From Symbiodinium natans (lineage: Eukaryota > Sar > Dinophyceae > Suessiales > Symbiodiniaceae), in assembly GCA_905221605.1 (NCBI GenBank), contig CAJNDS010002491.1, forward strand, positions 43,501-107,500: DNA of 64,000 nucleotides. Direction: 5' to 3'. The notes under the pieces are model-generated. The model did not search any database, was not told the DNA's origin, and worked only from the letters and a program-made list of their open reading frames with translations. Shown piece after piece: positions 53,050 to 63,009 of the stretch. How positions within the stretch are numbered: the first letter of the stretch is position 1; each line of letters starts with the position of its first letter. The position numbers and the translations under genes were made by a program.

Positions 53050-53620
53050 CTACCAAGACGGCCCTCAAAACCCTCTGAACAAATGTTCTTGAATATGATC
53101 CGCGTCAGACCAATCAGGGAACACATCACATGGCTGCACTTAGCAGGGTAGCTATAAACTTAATGTTGAGCTGCCTTATTAACCAAAAAGGCTAAGGATC
53201 TAAAGTTACAGTAAAGCACCGCAGAGATCAAATGTCCCAAGAGTCTACCGAGTAGACAAACAAAGCAACTACGTGTAAACAATCAGTAAGTAGAGATGTG
53301 TAGAAACATCCTAGCATGTAGCTACGTACATCCTAGCAACTATCCTGTCAAAGCCTGAAGGGCATATAGCCCAGGCCCCCAAACCCCTCAAGCCACGCCT
53401 AAACTGCCCTATGCCGTAGCGGCTCAAGAAAGCCAGCCACTGTCGACCCTAAACACTGAACCCTAAACCTTAAACCCGAAACCCTAAACCCTAAACCCTA
53501 AACCCTGAACCCTAAAACCTAAACCCGAAACCCGAAACCCTAAACCCTAAACCCTAAACCCTGAAGCCTAAACCCTAAACCCTAAACCTTAAACCCTAAA
53601 CCTAAATCTCGATTTTCAGC
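53050..53620. other. Introner-like element and telomeric tracts, no gene
   Basis: The longest copy of the GTAGGCCC family (53050-53254) is followed by unique sequence and degenerate CCCTAAA arrays to 53605. Confidence 0.5.
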
Positions 53621-53621
53621 C

Positions 53622-53695
53622 CCTCAAGCTCTTCAGCCCATGCCACGGGTAGACGTCGTAAGCGGCTCGCGAGCGCCCCACGACCTCCACCTGCC
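53622..53695 (-). CDS. Exon VEVVGRSRAAYDVYPWHGLK
   Basis: It starts TTCGGCAG| and reads VEVVGRSRAAYDVYPWHGLK then SLRG and TGA. Candidate last exon of the gene whose exons continue to 58.8 kb. Confidence 0.58.
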
Positions 53696-53984
53696 GAAGA
53701 ACAGGTTTAGGGTTTAGGGTTTAGGGTTTAGGGCTTCGGTCTTAGCCCTAAAGCACTATAAAGCCCTAAACCGATGGCAACACCTTGAAGCCCTGAAAGC
53801 CGAAACCCCCAAGCCCGATACCCTGGCTGCCACACCTGCCCCCAGTCTAACAGTACTGAGCAATAGACCCTTTAGGGTTGTGTTTAGGGTTTAGGGTTTA
53901 GGGTTTAGGGTTTAGGGTTTAGGGTTTAGGGTTTAGGGTTTAGGGTTTAGGGTTTAGGGTTTAGGGTTTAGGGTTTAGGGTTTA

Positions 53985-54074
53985 GGGCCAGCGCCTTGAA
54001 GGATGGATTGCGGCCCAGCTCGGAGTAGATTGCGCCGTTGATGCCTGTGCCGGCGCCTGTCATCACTTTGCGTG
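53985..54074 (-). CDS. Exon like GMC oxidoreductase signature 1
   Basis: It reads RKVMTGAGTGINGAIYSELG then RNPSF. The G-x-G-x-G-I-N-x3-Y arrangement resembles PROSITE-type GMC signature 1 (as in choline oxidase and HOTHEAD-like proteins). The FAD-binding N-terminus was not found, so the assignment is weak. Confidence 0.45.
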
Positions 54075-54389
54075 CTAATTACCCTAAACCCTAAACCCTA
54101 AACCCTAAACCCTAAACCCTAAACCCTAAACCCTAAACCCTAAACCCTAAACCCTTGGGTTTGGGGACTTCTGTTAAAGATGCCTCAAGGGAATGTAAGG
54201 GCCATATACCTTACAGGGCTTCGAGTCTAGGGCTTTTTGGGGGAGATCTCTCATCTAGGGTGGGCTTAGGATTACAGGGTTTAGAGGTTAGGCTTGGGTT
54301 TAAACCCTAAACCCTAAACCCTAAACCCTAAACTCTTTTTTAAGGATCCTCTAAGGGAAGATGAGGGCCAGAATGGGAGGACAATTCAG

Positions 54390-54430
54390 AGAACCTCTTC
54401 GGGGTACATCCTCAGGGGTCCAAGCCGGAC
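54390..54430 (-). CDS. Exon GVRLGPLRMYPEE
   Basis: Thirteen codons between GTCAAG| and GAG|GTTCTC. Confidence 0.5.
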
Positions 54431-54455
54431 TCCCTTGACATTTCAGGTGGCTGCA

Positions 54456-54735
54456 GGGGTTTAGGGTTTAGGGTTTAGGGTTAGGGTTTAGGGTTTAGGG
54501 TTTAGGGTTTAGGGTTTAGGGTTTAGGGTTTAGGGTTTAGGGTTTAGGGTTTAGGGTTTAGGGTTTAGGGTTTAGGGTTTAGGGTTTAGGGTTTAGGGTT
54601 TAGGGTTTAGGGTTTAGGGTTAGGTTTAGGGTTTAGGGTTTAGGGTTTAGGGTTTAGGGTTTAGGGTTTAGGGTTTAGGGTTTAGGGTTTAGGGTTTAGG
54701 GTTTAGGGTTTAGGGTTTAGGGTTTAGGGTTTAGG
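54456..54735. repeat. Longest telomeric array in the window
   Basis: About 280 bases of near-perfect TTTAGGG with two shortened units. Confidence 0.95.
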
Positions 54736-54895
54736 GGGCTGGCTTGTTAAGGGCTGGAGGTGTAGGATGGCTCAGGCCTCACAGCTCAGGATTTTTTGGG
54801 TTTAGTCCTAAACCCTAAACCCTAAACCCTAAACCCTAAACCCTAAATCCTCAACCCTTCGACTTTTGCCGTTCGGAGGCTTCTAAGGCCTCAAG

Positions 54896-54922
54896 TAATG
54901 CCTCGGTCCTCCACACCTGGAA
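54896..54922 (-). CDS. Micro-exon VWRTEALLE
   Basis: Nine codons between TTTTCTTCCAG| and GAG|GCCTTAG (GC donor). Confidence 0.45.
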
Positions 54923-55508
54923 GAAAAGGCTTTACAGAAACTAACGCCTTTTCTGATTTCTGAGGCCAGACTAAGCTAAACAGCTTTAAGCAACCAAAGC
55001 CCAAAAACCCTGAACTCCAAACCATAAAACTCCAAAGCCCAAAACCCAACCCCCCCCCCAAAAAAAAAAAAAAACATAAAGCTAAAACACCAACACCTCA
55101 AACCCTAAAAACCCAAAATCCCGAAACCTAAACAACACAACAAACCAAACCCTAAACCAAGCCCTACAACCCAAAACCCTAAAACCCCAAACCCTAAAGC
55201 CCTAAAGCCCTAAAGCCCTAAAACCCTAAAACCCTAAAAACCTATAAACCTATAAAACCCTAAAACCCCAAACCCCATACAAACCCCTAAGGGCCCTAAA
55301 CCCTAAACCCTAAGCCCTAAAACCCTAAACCCTAAAACCCTAAATCCCCAAACCCTACACAAACCCCTAAGGGCCCTAAACCCTCAACCCTAAAACCCAA
55401 AAACATTAAGCCCTAAACCCTAAAACCCTTGGGAGGCCCTAAACCCTAAACCCTAAACCCTGAACCCTGAACCCTAGAACCCTAAAACCCTTAGGAGGCC
55501 CGGTCACC

Positions 55509-55580
55509 TGGAGCCACCACCGCCACGGAGATCTTCGACGGCACAATTGGCTTGATCTCGACCTTGACCTCCTGCAGAGG
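55509..55580 (-). CDS. Exon EVKVEIKPIVPSKISVAVVA
   Basis: It runs TCTGCAG|GAG to CCAG|GTGACC and reads EVKVEIKPIVPSKISVAVVA then PG. Strong coding look; no family. Confidence 0.6.
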
Positions 55581-55814
55581 TGCTGAAATCATATCTTGGG
55601 GTGTTCCCCGGTTTAGGGTTTAGGGTTTAGGGTTTAGGGTTTAGGGTTTAGGGTTTAGGGATGTGCCACCCTAAGGGCTGTTCGTAACGTCCCAAACCCT
55701 AAGACCCCAATGCAACCCAAAGCCACCACAAATCCCAAAAAAGCCCCCAAGCCCCTACCTTAAACCCTAAACCCTAGACCCTAAACCCTAAACCACAAAA
55801 GGCCCCCAAGCTTC

Positions 55815-55890
55815 TACAAACTCGGAGCTCTTCGTCAAACCGCTGAGGCACGGGCCGATGGTGGGCTGCCAGGGGCCGGCACCTCCGTTT
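55815..55890 (-). CDS. Exon CRPLAAHHRPVPQRFDEELR
   Basis: It starts ACGGAG|G and reads CRPLAAHHRPVPQRFDEELR. High G/C at third positions. Confidence 0.5.
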
Positions 55891-56019
55891 GAAGTTGGGA
55901 TTTTCTTGGGGTCCTAGAGGGTTTACCCTAAACCCTAAACCCTAATCCCTAAACCCGAAACCCGAGACCGAACCCTAAACCTCAAACCCTAAACCCTAAA
56001 TCCTAAACCCCCTCAGCCC

Positions 56020-56560
56020 TAAACACTAAACCAGAGGGTTTGCTGCTATTTGAGTTTTATGGTTTAGGGGGCTTCGGGTTTTCAGCGGCGGTGGGGCAGG
56101 TGCATATCTGTACAGGGTGATGGAAGGTAAAAGCTCACAAAAGGGCTCGCAAGGTGATCTAGCTAAGCCGGATTCCACGGTAATGGCGACCGAGAGGGGC
56201 AACACATTAGGAAAGTTACGAGCAACTAGTATACAAAAAACAAACACGGCAATAATACTAGTTCTTATTCATTTACTTCATTACGTATTCATAATTTTAT
56301 GTACTTCTTTACTGATATGTTCACACACATATGCGAGAGAGATCCGGCAAAGGTTGCTCAAATGGACCCTAGTTTCATGTACTGGCTGCCTGTAACTACC
56401 TGTCTGGAAGATTCAATAATGGGCAAGGATCAGACGTCAAAGCTATCAGTTTTATGTACAGTGAAAAGATGAGGTCAAGTTCATTAGATTGAAACTACGA
56501 GAACAGAAACCAAAGTAAAGCAAAACATAAACAAACAGAAGGAGATCAGAAAACCCTAAA
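56020..56560. other. AT-rich unique segment, no clear gene
   Basis: Unlike the rest of the window it is AT-rich and free of telomeric repeat from 56100 to 56550. A plus-strand frame (56117-56395) with a hydrophobic stretch NTAIILVLIHLLHYVFIILC is open; it is on the opposite strand to everything else and has no recognised family. It may be intergenic. Confidence 0.35.
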
Positions 56561-56664
56561 CCCTAAACCCTAAACCCTACACCCTAAACCCTGTTTTGTA
56601 AACTTCAAGGCTTGAAACTTTGCAAACTGGTCAAGGTTTCAAGGGAAGCCAACTCCGCCCCCAC

Positions 56665-56712
56665 CTGCAAGTGGCCCTCGGTTCGCGCTCGCCGGCGCGT
56701 GCGCTGGATCAC
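56665..56712 (-). CDS. Exon VIQRTRRRARTEGHLQ
   Basis: Sixteen codons between GAAAAG| and CAG|GTGGGG. Basic segment; no family. Confidence 0.62.
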
Positions 56713-57279
56713 CTTTTCAGGGCCACTCGGGGTTAGGGTTTAGGGTTTAGGGTTTAGGGTTTAGGCTTTAGGCTTTAGGCTTTAGGGTTTAGGGTTTAGG
56801 GTTTAGCATATGGTGCAAAGCAGAACAATCAAGGGGCTTCGAGGATTAGGTTCAGGGTTTAGGGTTTGGAGTTCATGGCTTTCAGGGCCGACTTCCTCCC
56901 CATACCCTAAATGGAATAAGCGGTTTAGGGTTTAGGGTTTAGGGTTTAGGGTTTAGGGTTTAGGGTTTAGGGTTTAGGGTTTAGGGTTTAGGGTTCCCCA
57001 AAAACCGCCTTACCACACCATAAGCAAGACACGATGCACACATATTCATGTGCGGTGTGGGAACTAAATGCCATCCTGAGCCCTAAACCCGAAACCTCCA
57101 AAACTCTAAGCCTGCAAGCCCTAAACCCTAAACCCGAAACCCTAAGCCCTTAGGCTGCCCTAACAAAGGTTTAGGGTTTAGGGTTTAGGGTTTAGGGTTT
57201 AGGGTTTAGGGTTTAGGGTTTAGGGTTTAGGGTTTAGGGTTTAGGGTTTAGGGTTTAGGGTTACAAGCTGCCCCAAAAC

Positions 57280-57355
57280 ACCTTCAAACGCTGATGTGGT
57301 TCCCGCGCCTCTGGGCCCGTTGGCGAAGCTGTCGGAGAGCCCCAGTTCAAAAGTG
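57280..57355 (-). CDS. Exon STFELGLSDSFANGPRGAGT
   Basis: It starts ATTTCAG|GC and reads STFELGLSDSFANGPRGAGT then TSAFE. A donor AGAG|GCGCGG could end it earlier. Confidence 0.58.
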
Positions 57356-57544
57356 CTGCCTGAAATTCTGAACGGGGGGGGGGGGGTTAGGGTTTAGGGT
57401 TTAGGGTTTAGGGTTTAGGGTTTAGGGTTTAGGGTTTAGGGTTTAGGGTTTAGGGTCTAGGGTCAAGGGTCAAGGGTCTAGGGTTTAGGGCTTAGGGTTT
57501 GGGGGTAGCTGCTGAGACGTGCGGTTGAGGGTTTCTGGCTCAGG

Positions 57545-57602
57545 GTTCATAGGGCTTGTCGTACCATGACAGGGGAGCCACGCTTTTCACTCTATCCGTG
57601 CT
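57545..57602 (-). CDS. Exon STDRVKSVAPLSWYDKP
   Basis: It starts TTTCCAG| and reads STDRVKSVAPLSWYDKP. No family. Confidence 0.5.
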
Positions 57603-57736
57603 CTGGAAACTCTTTCGGGATGGAGCCCTAAACCCTAAACCCTAAACCCTAAACCCTGAACCCTAAACCCTAAACCCTAAACCCTAAACCCTAAACCCTA
57701 AACCCTAAACCCTAAACCCTAAACCCTAAACCCTCT

Positions 57737-57780
57737 TGGACCGGGCCGAAGGTAGTGTCGGCATAGACTTCGGGAGCGGG
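57737..57780 (-). CDS. Exon YADTTFGPVQE
   Basis: It runs CCGAAG|TC to GAGG|GTTTAGGG (phase to be confirmed). The donor is the telomeric repeat. Confidence 0.5.
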
Positions 57781-58230
57781 GGTTCGACTTTATGCCCAGA
57801 TGGGGATTCCAGCAGTCTAGGGTGCAGGGTTTTAAGTTTATAGCTCAACCCTAAACCCTAAAGCCTAAACACTAAACCCTAAACCCTAAACCCACAGGTT
57901 TTAGGGGTTCCGGGAGGCAGATGAAGTGTAACCCCCCTCAGACTCCACAAAGCCAAAGGCAAGCAGGCAGGCAATTGCACCCCCAAAACCTTAGGGTTTA
58001 GGGTTTAGGGTTTAGGGTGTAGGGTTTAGGGTTTAGGGTCCTTAAATCTTTAAGCCTACAGTCGCCCACGGCCCTAACCCTAAAGAACCCTAAACCCTAA
58101 ACCTGGAATTCTAAACCCTAACCCTAAAGCCCGAAGCCCTGAACCCTAAACCCCGAACACTGAACTCTGAACCCTAAACCCTAAACCCTAAACCCTAAAC
58201 CCTAAACTGAACTCGCGAAGGGAAGGGTCT

Positions 58231-58305
58231 AGCCTTCGGCGTCTGGCCCACGGTGCGGATAAACGGAGTGCCACTTGGACTGGTGGGTCCTGTTCCACAA
58301 GCGGT
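58231..58305 (-). CDS. Exon LWNRTHQSKWHSVYPHRGPD
   Basis: Of two open frames this one has 17 of 22 G/C third positions. It reads LWNRTHQSKWHSVYPHRGPD, ending GAAG|GCTAGA (GC donor). Confidence 0.5.
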
Positions 58306-58696
58306 TGGGGGGGGGGGGGGGGTAGGGGGCTTGGGGTTTGGGGTCTAGGGTCCAGGGTTTGGGTTTTGGGTTTAGGGTTTAGGGTTCCCAAAACCCCATA
58401 AACTTCCGAGGCCCTGCCTAAACTATGCCTAAGCCCGAAAACTATGATACCCCTAAACCTGGTTCCCCAACCCCAATCCCAAACCCAAAACCCAAAACCC
58501 TACACCCCAACTCCCGAAACCCCTAAACCCTAAACCCTAGAATAGACCCTAGACCATAGACCCTCGACCCTAGACCCTAAAACCTACAAGACTTGGTTCC
58601 CCAATCCAAAATCCCAAAACACCCAAAACCCTAAACCCCAAATCCTAAAGCCTAAACCCCTAAACCCTAAACCCTAAACCCTAAACCCTAAACCCC

Positions 58697-58730
<34 letters not shown>

Positions 58731-58758
58731 ACGCCCCCTCAAGTATAGTCGGCTTCAC

Positions 58759-58810
58759 CTGAGTTGAGGATGCCGGCGAGGTCCAAGTGGTGCTCAGCTT
58801 CACGTCGGGC
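58759..58810 (-). CDS. Exon ARREAEHHLDLAGILNS
   Basis: Seventeen codons plus one base between CTCAAG| and TCAG|GTGAAG. Confidence 0.6.
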
Positions 58811-59129
58811 CTTGAGTGTAGGGTTTAGGGTTTAGGGTTTAGGGTTTAGGGTTTAGGGTTTAGGGTTTAGGGTTTAGGGTTTAGGGTTTAGGGTTTAGGG
58901 TTCAGGGGTTTAGGGCTTAGGGCTTAGGGTTTAGGGTTTAGGGTTTAAGGTTTAGGGTGAAGGGTTTAGGGTTTAGGCTTTAGGGTTTCGGGTAGCTTGG
59001 AGGCTGAAGGGGTTTTCGTAGGGCTTTGTAGGGGGCTTTCTAGGATTTGGGGCTTTTAGCGAGCGTCAGGGTTCAAACATCTGGTTTAGGGTTTAGGGCT
59101 GCCGGTTTGGGCTGAGGTCCTTCTCTTCT

Positions 59130-60585
59130 TCATAGGTCTTTAGGAGTGCTGCCGTTGATCAGGACTGTGAGGAGCTTCTTCGGAAGCATTGGGATGGTGA
59201 CTGTGATGCGCTGATCAGCCTGAAGATGCAAGAGCTCCGCCATCTGGACCGACTTGACCTCGCCGCTCTTCGAGCGCTTTCAGCATGGCTCATCGGCAGC
59301 GCTGAGCATTCTTACAGGGGTTTGGGGTTTGGGGTATTGCTTTCAGCACATGGTCACGGACCTCGACCACTTCCTTGATGAATGCGCGACAGCGTGGCTT
59401 GCCATCCTTGGCCTCAGGGATTGAGCCGAGCCCCTGAAGAAATGGATTGAGGGACTTGTGAGCTGCCTCGTTTGGGAGGGAGGTGCTTGCTTCTGCGAAC
59501 GCGTGCTCCCATGCCGCAAGCATAGGAAAGAGTGGCCCTGAGGCCTCCTGGAATTGGGCGTAGAAGCGAGCAGTGGAGGGGAGTCCTGCTTCTGGGCCTC
59601 AAGGGTCAAGGGTTTAGGGTTTAGGGTTGGAATGTTCCCCCTTGTACTAACATTCCTTAATGGAACATCCCAAGGTTTAGGGTTTGGGGTGCCTAACAGA
59701 ACACACTTGCTTGCTCTGTGCTTTCGGGCGCTGCTTCCGTTACAGGGTTTAGGGTTTAGGGTATGGGGTTTAGGGTATAGGGCTAGGGTTTAGGGTTTCG
59801 GGAGTTTCGGGTTTAGCGTTTAGGGTTGAACCCTAAACCCTACACCCTAAACCCTAAACCCTGAATTCAAACCCTACACCCTAAACCCTGGACCCTAAAC
59901 CCTGAACCTAGTTCAGGGTTGAGGGTTACCCTGCACGCGGCCGCGCCTGCTCCACGGTAATGTGCAAGGTGTCGGCAAGCTCGGCCACGAGGATATCCAC
60001 CTGGAAGAGTTTAGTTTAGGGGTTTGGGGTTTGGGGTTTGGGGTTTGGGGTTTGGGGTTTGGGGTTTGGGGTTTGGGGTTTGGGGTTTGGGGTTTGGGGT
60101 TTGGGGTTTGGGGTTTACGGTTTAGGGTTTAGGACGAGGATATCCACCTGGATGAGTCCTAGACCTCCCAAGTTCCCATGAAAAAAAGCATCCCTACACA
60201 AAAAGGCAAAATCCAAAAGAACAGCCAACAAAAGACCCTAAAACACCCTAGAGGCCCTAGACCCGAAGAAGCAACATCCTAAAAACGACACCAAAACAAG
60301 CCCGAAGGCACCCTGAAAGCCCTAATAAAACAGTATATGAAAAAGCATCCCTAAAAGAATCCTCAAAAGACATCCAAAAGAAGCCCTAAAGCGCCATAAA
60401 CGCCCTAATTAAACCTAAACCCTAAACCCTAAACCCTAAACCCTAAACCCTAAACCCTAAACCCTAAACCCTAACCCTAAACCCTAAACCCTGAAAGCCC
60501 CAATTGCACCCGAGATCTTCAACCTCAGCTCCTCAAAGCCCCTGCCCGGGAGTTGGGATGCAATAATGCCCAGAGTAGGAATGGG
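59130..60585 (-). CDS. Gene of unknown function with a 90-codon exon
   Basis: Exons (minus): about 60493-60585 GIIASQLPGRGFEELRLKIS; about 60148-60175 NLGGLGLIQ; 59947-60000 VDILVAELADTLHITVEQ; about 59345-59590 GLPSTARFYAQFQEASGPLF and onward to EVVEVRDHVLK; 59130 to about 59275 KSVQMAELLHLQADQRITVT, then NGSTPKDL and TGA. Third positions are strongly G/C. The fifth exon also has an open plus-strand frame, judged a shadow from its weaker bias. Mostly helical with no family recognised. Confidence 0.62.
59947..60000 (-). CDS. Exon VDILVAELADTLHITVEQ
   Basis: Eighteen codons from TCTTCCAG|GTG to CAG|GCGCGG (GC donor). Its first 18 bases are repeated on the far side of a TTTGGGG array with the same CAG|GTGG site, so the upstream exon (LGGLGLIQ) joins in phase. 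Confidence 0.7.
60012..60118. repeat. TTTGGGG variant array
   Basis: About fourteen near-perfect TTTGGGG heptamers inside an intron. Confidence 0.92.
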
Positions 60586-61174
60586 TTTAGGGTTTAGGGT
60601 TTAGGGTTTAGGGTTTAGGGTTTAGGGTTTAGGGTTTAGGGTTTAGGGTTTAGGGTTTAGGGTTTAGGGTTTAGGGTTTAGGGTTTAGGGTTTAGGGTTT
60701 AGGGTTTAGGGTTTAGGGTTTAAACCCGATAGGGTTTAGGGCTTGGGTTTAGGGCTTCGGGTTTAGGGTACCTCTCACGCAGCATCCGTCCCCCTTAAAG
60801 CCTTAACCCTAAAGCAAAAACTCAAACCTTATAAACCGAACACTTATAGACCCTAAACCTCATAAACCCTAAGCCTTGGGATGTTTTTTTCTGAAATCAC
60901 CAGTCCTTACGTAATTGAGATTAGAAGGGGGTGCCATAATCCCTAACAGGGACAATTAGTATATGGGGGAACATCCCAAGGTTTACCCTAAACCATATAA
61001 TCCCTACACCCTAGACCCTGAACCCTAAAGCTTATCGACCCTAAACCCTAAACTCTAAACCCAATACCTAACACCTTGCAAACTTAAACCCTAAACCCGA
61101 AACCCTACTCCTTATAAACCCTAAACCCTAAACTCTAAATCCTAAACCCTAAACCTTAATAAACTCTAAACCCT

Positions 61175-61255
61175 TCTCTCTGAGGATGGGGCAGGTGCGG
61201 GCTGGCCGGTTGTCAGAAGCGCATAAAGGCGCTGCTCCTCGGCGCAAACTTGCAC
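61175..61255 (-). CDS. Exon TVQVCAEEQRLYALLTTGQP
   Basis: It reads TVQVCAEEQRLYALLTTGQP then APAPSSE. Chosen over a second open frame by third-position bias. Confidence 0.5.
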
Positions 61256-61421
61256 GGTTGGTCTGTTGGGGTCGAGGGTTTGGGGTTTGGGGTTTGAGGT
61301 TTGGGGCTTAGGGTTAAGGGTTCAGGGTTTAAGGTCTAGGGTTTAGGGTTTCGCGTTTCGGGTTTGGGGTCTCTAGTGTCGAGGAATTTGGGGTTTTAGG
61401 GGTTATAGGCTTTTGTTGAGT

Positions 61422-61545
61422 TCACCTGAGTGTGCGGCCATGCTTTTGCGAGAAATAGCGAGAATCCCTTCGCTATGCAACCGTTCTTCTGAGCTGCATC
61501 ATCCATGCAGGGCTCCCTCCGTTCAAAGAGGCCAGAGCGCACAGT
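61422..61545 (-). CDS. Exon CMDDAAQKNGCIAKGFSLFL
   Basis: It reads SGLFERREPCMDDAAQKNGC, then IAKGFSLFLAKAWPHTQ, ending CTCAG|GTGAAC. DDA-x3-NGC is reminiscent of phytanoyl-CoA dioxygenase-type proteins, but the metal-binding residues are not visible, so no name is given. Confidence 0.52.
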
Positions 61546-61617
61546 TTGAGGGAAGCCGCATACCCTAAACACTAAACCCTAAACCCTAAACCCTAAACCC
61601 TAAACCCTAAACCCTAA

Positions 61618-61702
61618 ACCGCAGACACCAGCACTCGATCGACTCCACCTGCCGCAGCCCAAACCCGGCACCCCAACAAAGCTTGGCATCCCACAACATG
61701 AC
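61618..61702 (-). CDS. Exon WDAKLCWGAGFGLRQVES
   Basis: It reads VMLWDAKLCWGAGFGLRQVE then SIECW. A donor CGGCAG|GTGGAG may end it. It is followed 5' by poly-A/poly-G runs (61732-61773). Confidence 0.42.
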
Positions 61703-61741
61703 ACTCATTTTTGCTTTTGTTTTGTTTTTGTTTTTTTTTTT

Positions 61742-61772
<31 letters not shown>

Positions 61773-61897
61773 GGAATTGATCCATCAATTACTAGATCGT
61801 TTCGACAGGATTGGGAGCACTGCAGCAAGATGAAGGGATCCATTTCCCCGAATCCATACAGCAGGAGAGCTGAAACCGAAGGCAGCCTTGTTCAGCT

Positions 61898-62030
61898 GCA
61901 CATCTTTACAGAGGCGGGCTGCCGTCCAAAGAGCGAGCAGACATAGCCAAAGCCGAGACCGAAGTCCATCGCGGGGAGCACAAGCATGAGTCCGGATTGG
62001 TCAGCTTGCAAAAGTTCCAGTTTCCCTGAT
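61898..62030 (-). CDS. Exon MLVLPAMDFGLGFGYVCSLF
   Basis: It starts near AATCAG|GG and reads LELLQADQSGLMLVLP, then AMDFGLGFGYVCSLFGRQPA and a stop. DFGLGFGY is faintly like beta-lactamase-related proteins; not assigned. Confidence 0.48.
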
Positions 62031-62167
62031 TGTTCGCGCCAGTGCGCGGAGACTCGAACCGGGAAACCCTAACTCTAACCCCTAAACCCTAAACCCGAAA
62101 CCCAAAACCTAAACCCTAAGCCAAAAGGACGCGGAAAGTCATCACACTCCAAGTAGCGAGCTCATTG

Positions 62168-62213
62168 CTGAAACCAGGCGTAGTCGTAGACTCCTGATGC
62201 AGGCTTCCTGAGA
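62168..62213 (-). CDS. Exon LRKPASGVYDYAWF
   Basis: It follows the element acceptor CATCTAG|T in phase with the exon at 62335. It ends at a GC donor (TTTCA|GCAATG) or at TGA two codons later. Confidence 0.6.
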
Positions 62214-62334
62214 CTAGATGGCCGTAACACACCCTCTGCAGAATATTCGGGGTTTTAGGGTTTAGGGTTTAGGGCTTGGTTAGGGTTTAGGGCTTAGGGA
62301 TAAGGGAGAGACTACTGAATGTCCCAAGGGCTTC

Positions 62335-62422
62335 CTGAGAGAGCCGATGGCGCTGCCGATGTTGGTGCTCTGCCCAGAGTTGATGGTGTTGGTACTGTAT
62401 AGCACCGTTTCCTCGGCTTGTG
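62335..62422 (-). CDS. Exon flanked by two introner-like elements
   Basis: Eighty-eight bases from GAATAG|CA to CTCAG|GAAGCC (GA donor). It reads QAEETVLYSTNTINSGQSTN then IGSAIGSL, a Ser/Thr/Asn-rich beta-type segment. The phase-2 end joins T CTC AGG AAG at 62213 to give SLSLRKPASGVYDYAWF. Confidence 0.7.
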
Positions 62423-62629
62423 CTATTCATGGGCGCCATCTGAAAAGATTCCTAAATAGGGAAATGTATAGGTTTAGGGTTTTAAGCTTAGGGTTTTAGG
62501 TTTAGGGTTTAGGGTTTAGGGTTTAGGAAAGGAATTCGAGAATTAATTCCAAGGGCCTACAGTACCTAGACTCAACGTAACCACTTCAACACAACAAGGC
62601 GAAAAACAGAAAAGATTCCATGGCCGCAC

Positions 62630-62690
62630 CTAGATTCAATGTAACCACGCTGTGGCTGATGATGATTGTGCCGTGGTAGCCCGTAACCAT
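62630..62690 (-). CDS. Exon GYHGTIIISHSVVTLNLG
   Basis: It reads MVTGYHGTIIISHSVVTLNL, ending CTAG|GTGCGG. The end TGGTTAC-TTGA-TCTAGGT is duplicated at about 62561-62580. Confidence 0.55.
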
Positions 62691-62896
62691 ATTAGAATCA
62701 GGTACCCCTTTTTGGGGTTGTTTGCTTTATAAGGGAACCTTCAGACAAAAGAAGGAAAAAGGGTACCTCTGGACTACCAAGTTACCCTAAACCCTAAACC
62801 CTAAACCCTAAACCCAAAACCCGAAACCCTTAAAACGTAAACCCTAAACCCTAAACCCTAACCCTAAACCCTAAAACCCTAAACCTAAACCAAGGT

Positions 62897-62985
62897 GCCA
62901 TGCCCGACGTCCCCCAGCGATATTCAGCGTGCTCCGAGGCGTTGTCATGCTCGGAGCTCAGAAGCCTTTGAAGGCTTTGGGACCT
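62897..62985 (-). CDS. Exon LQRLLSSEHDNASEHAEYRW
   Basis: It reads SLQRLLSSEHDNASEHAEYR then WGTSGMAP. No family. Confidence 0.5.
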
Positions 62986-63009
62986 TGGAGACGGAAGGAA
63001 CCTGAGAAT

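Noticed and set aside
59150-59330. Plus-strand exon SAAVDQDCEELLRKHWDGD
   Set aside because: The minus frame over the same bases has much stronger G/C third positions and continues the gene at 59345-59590.
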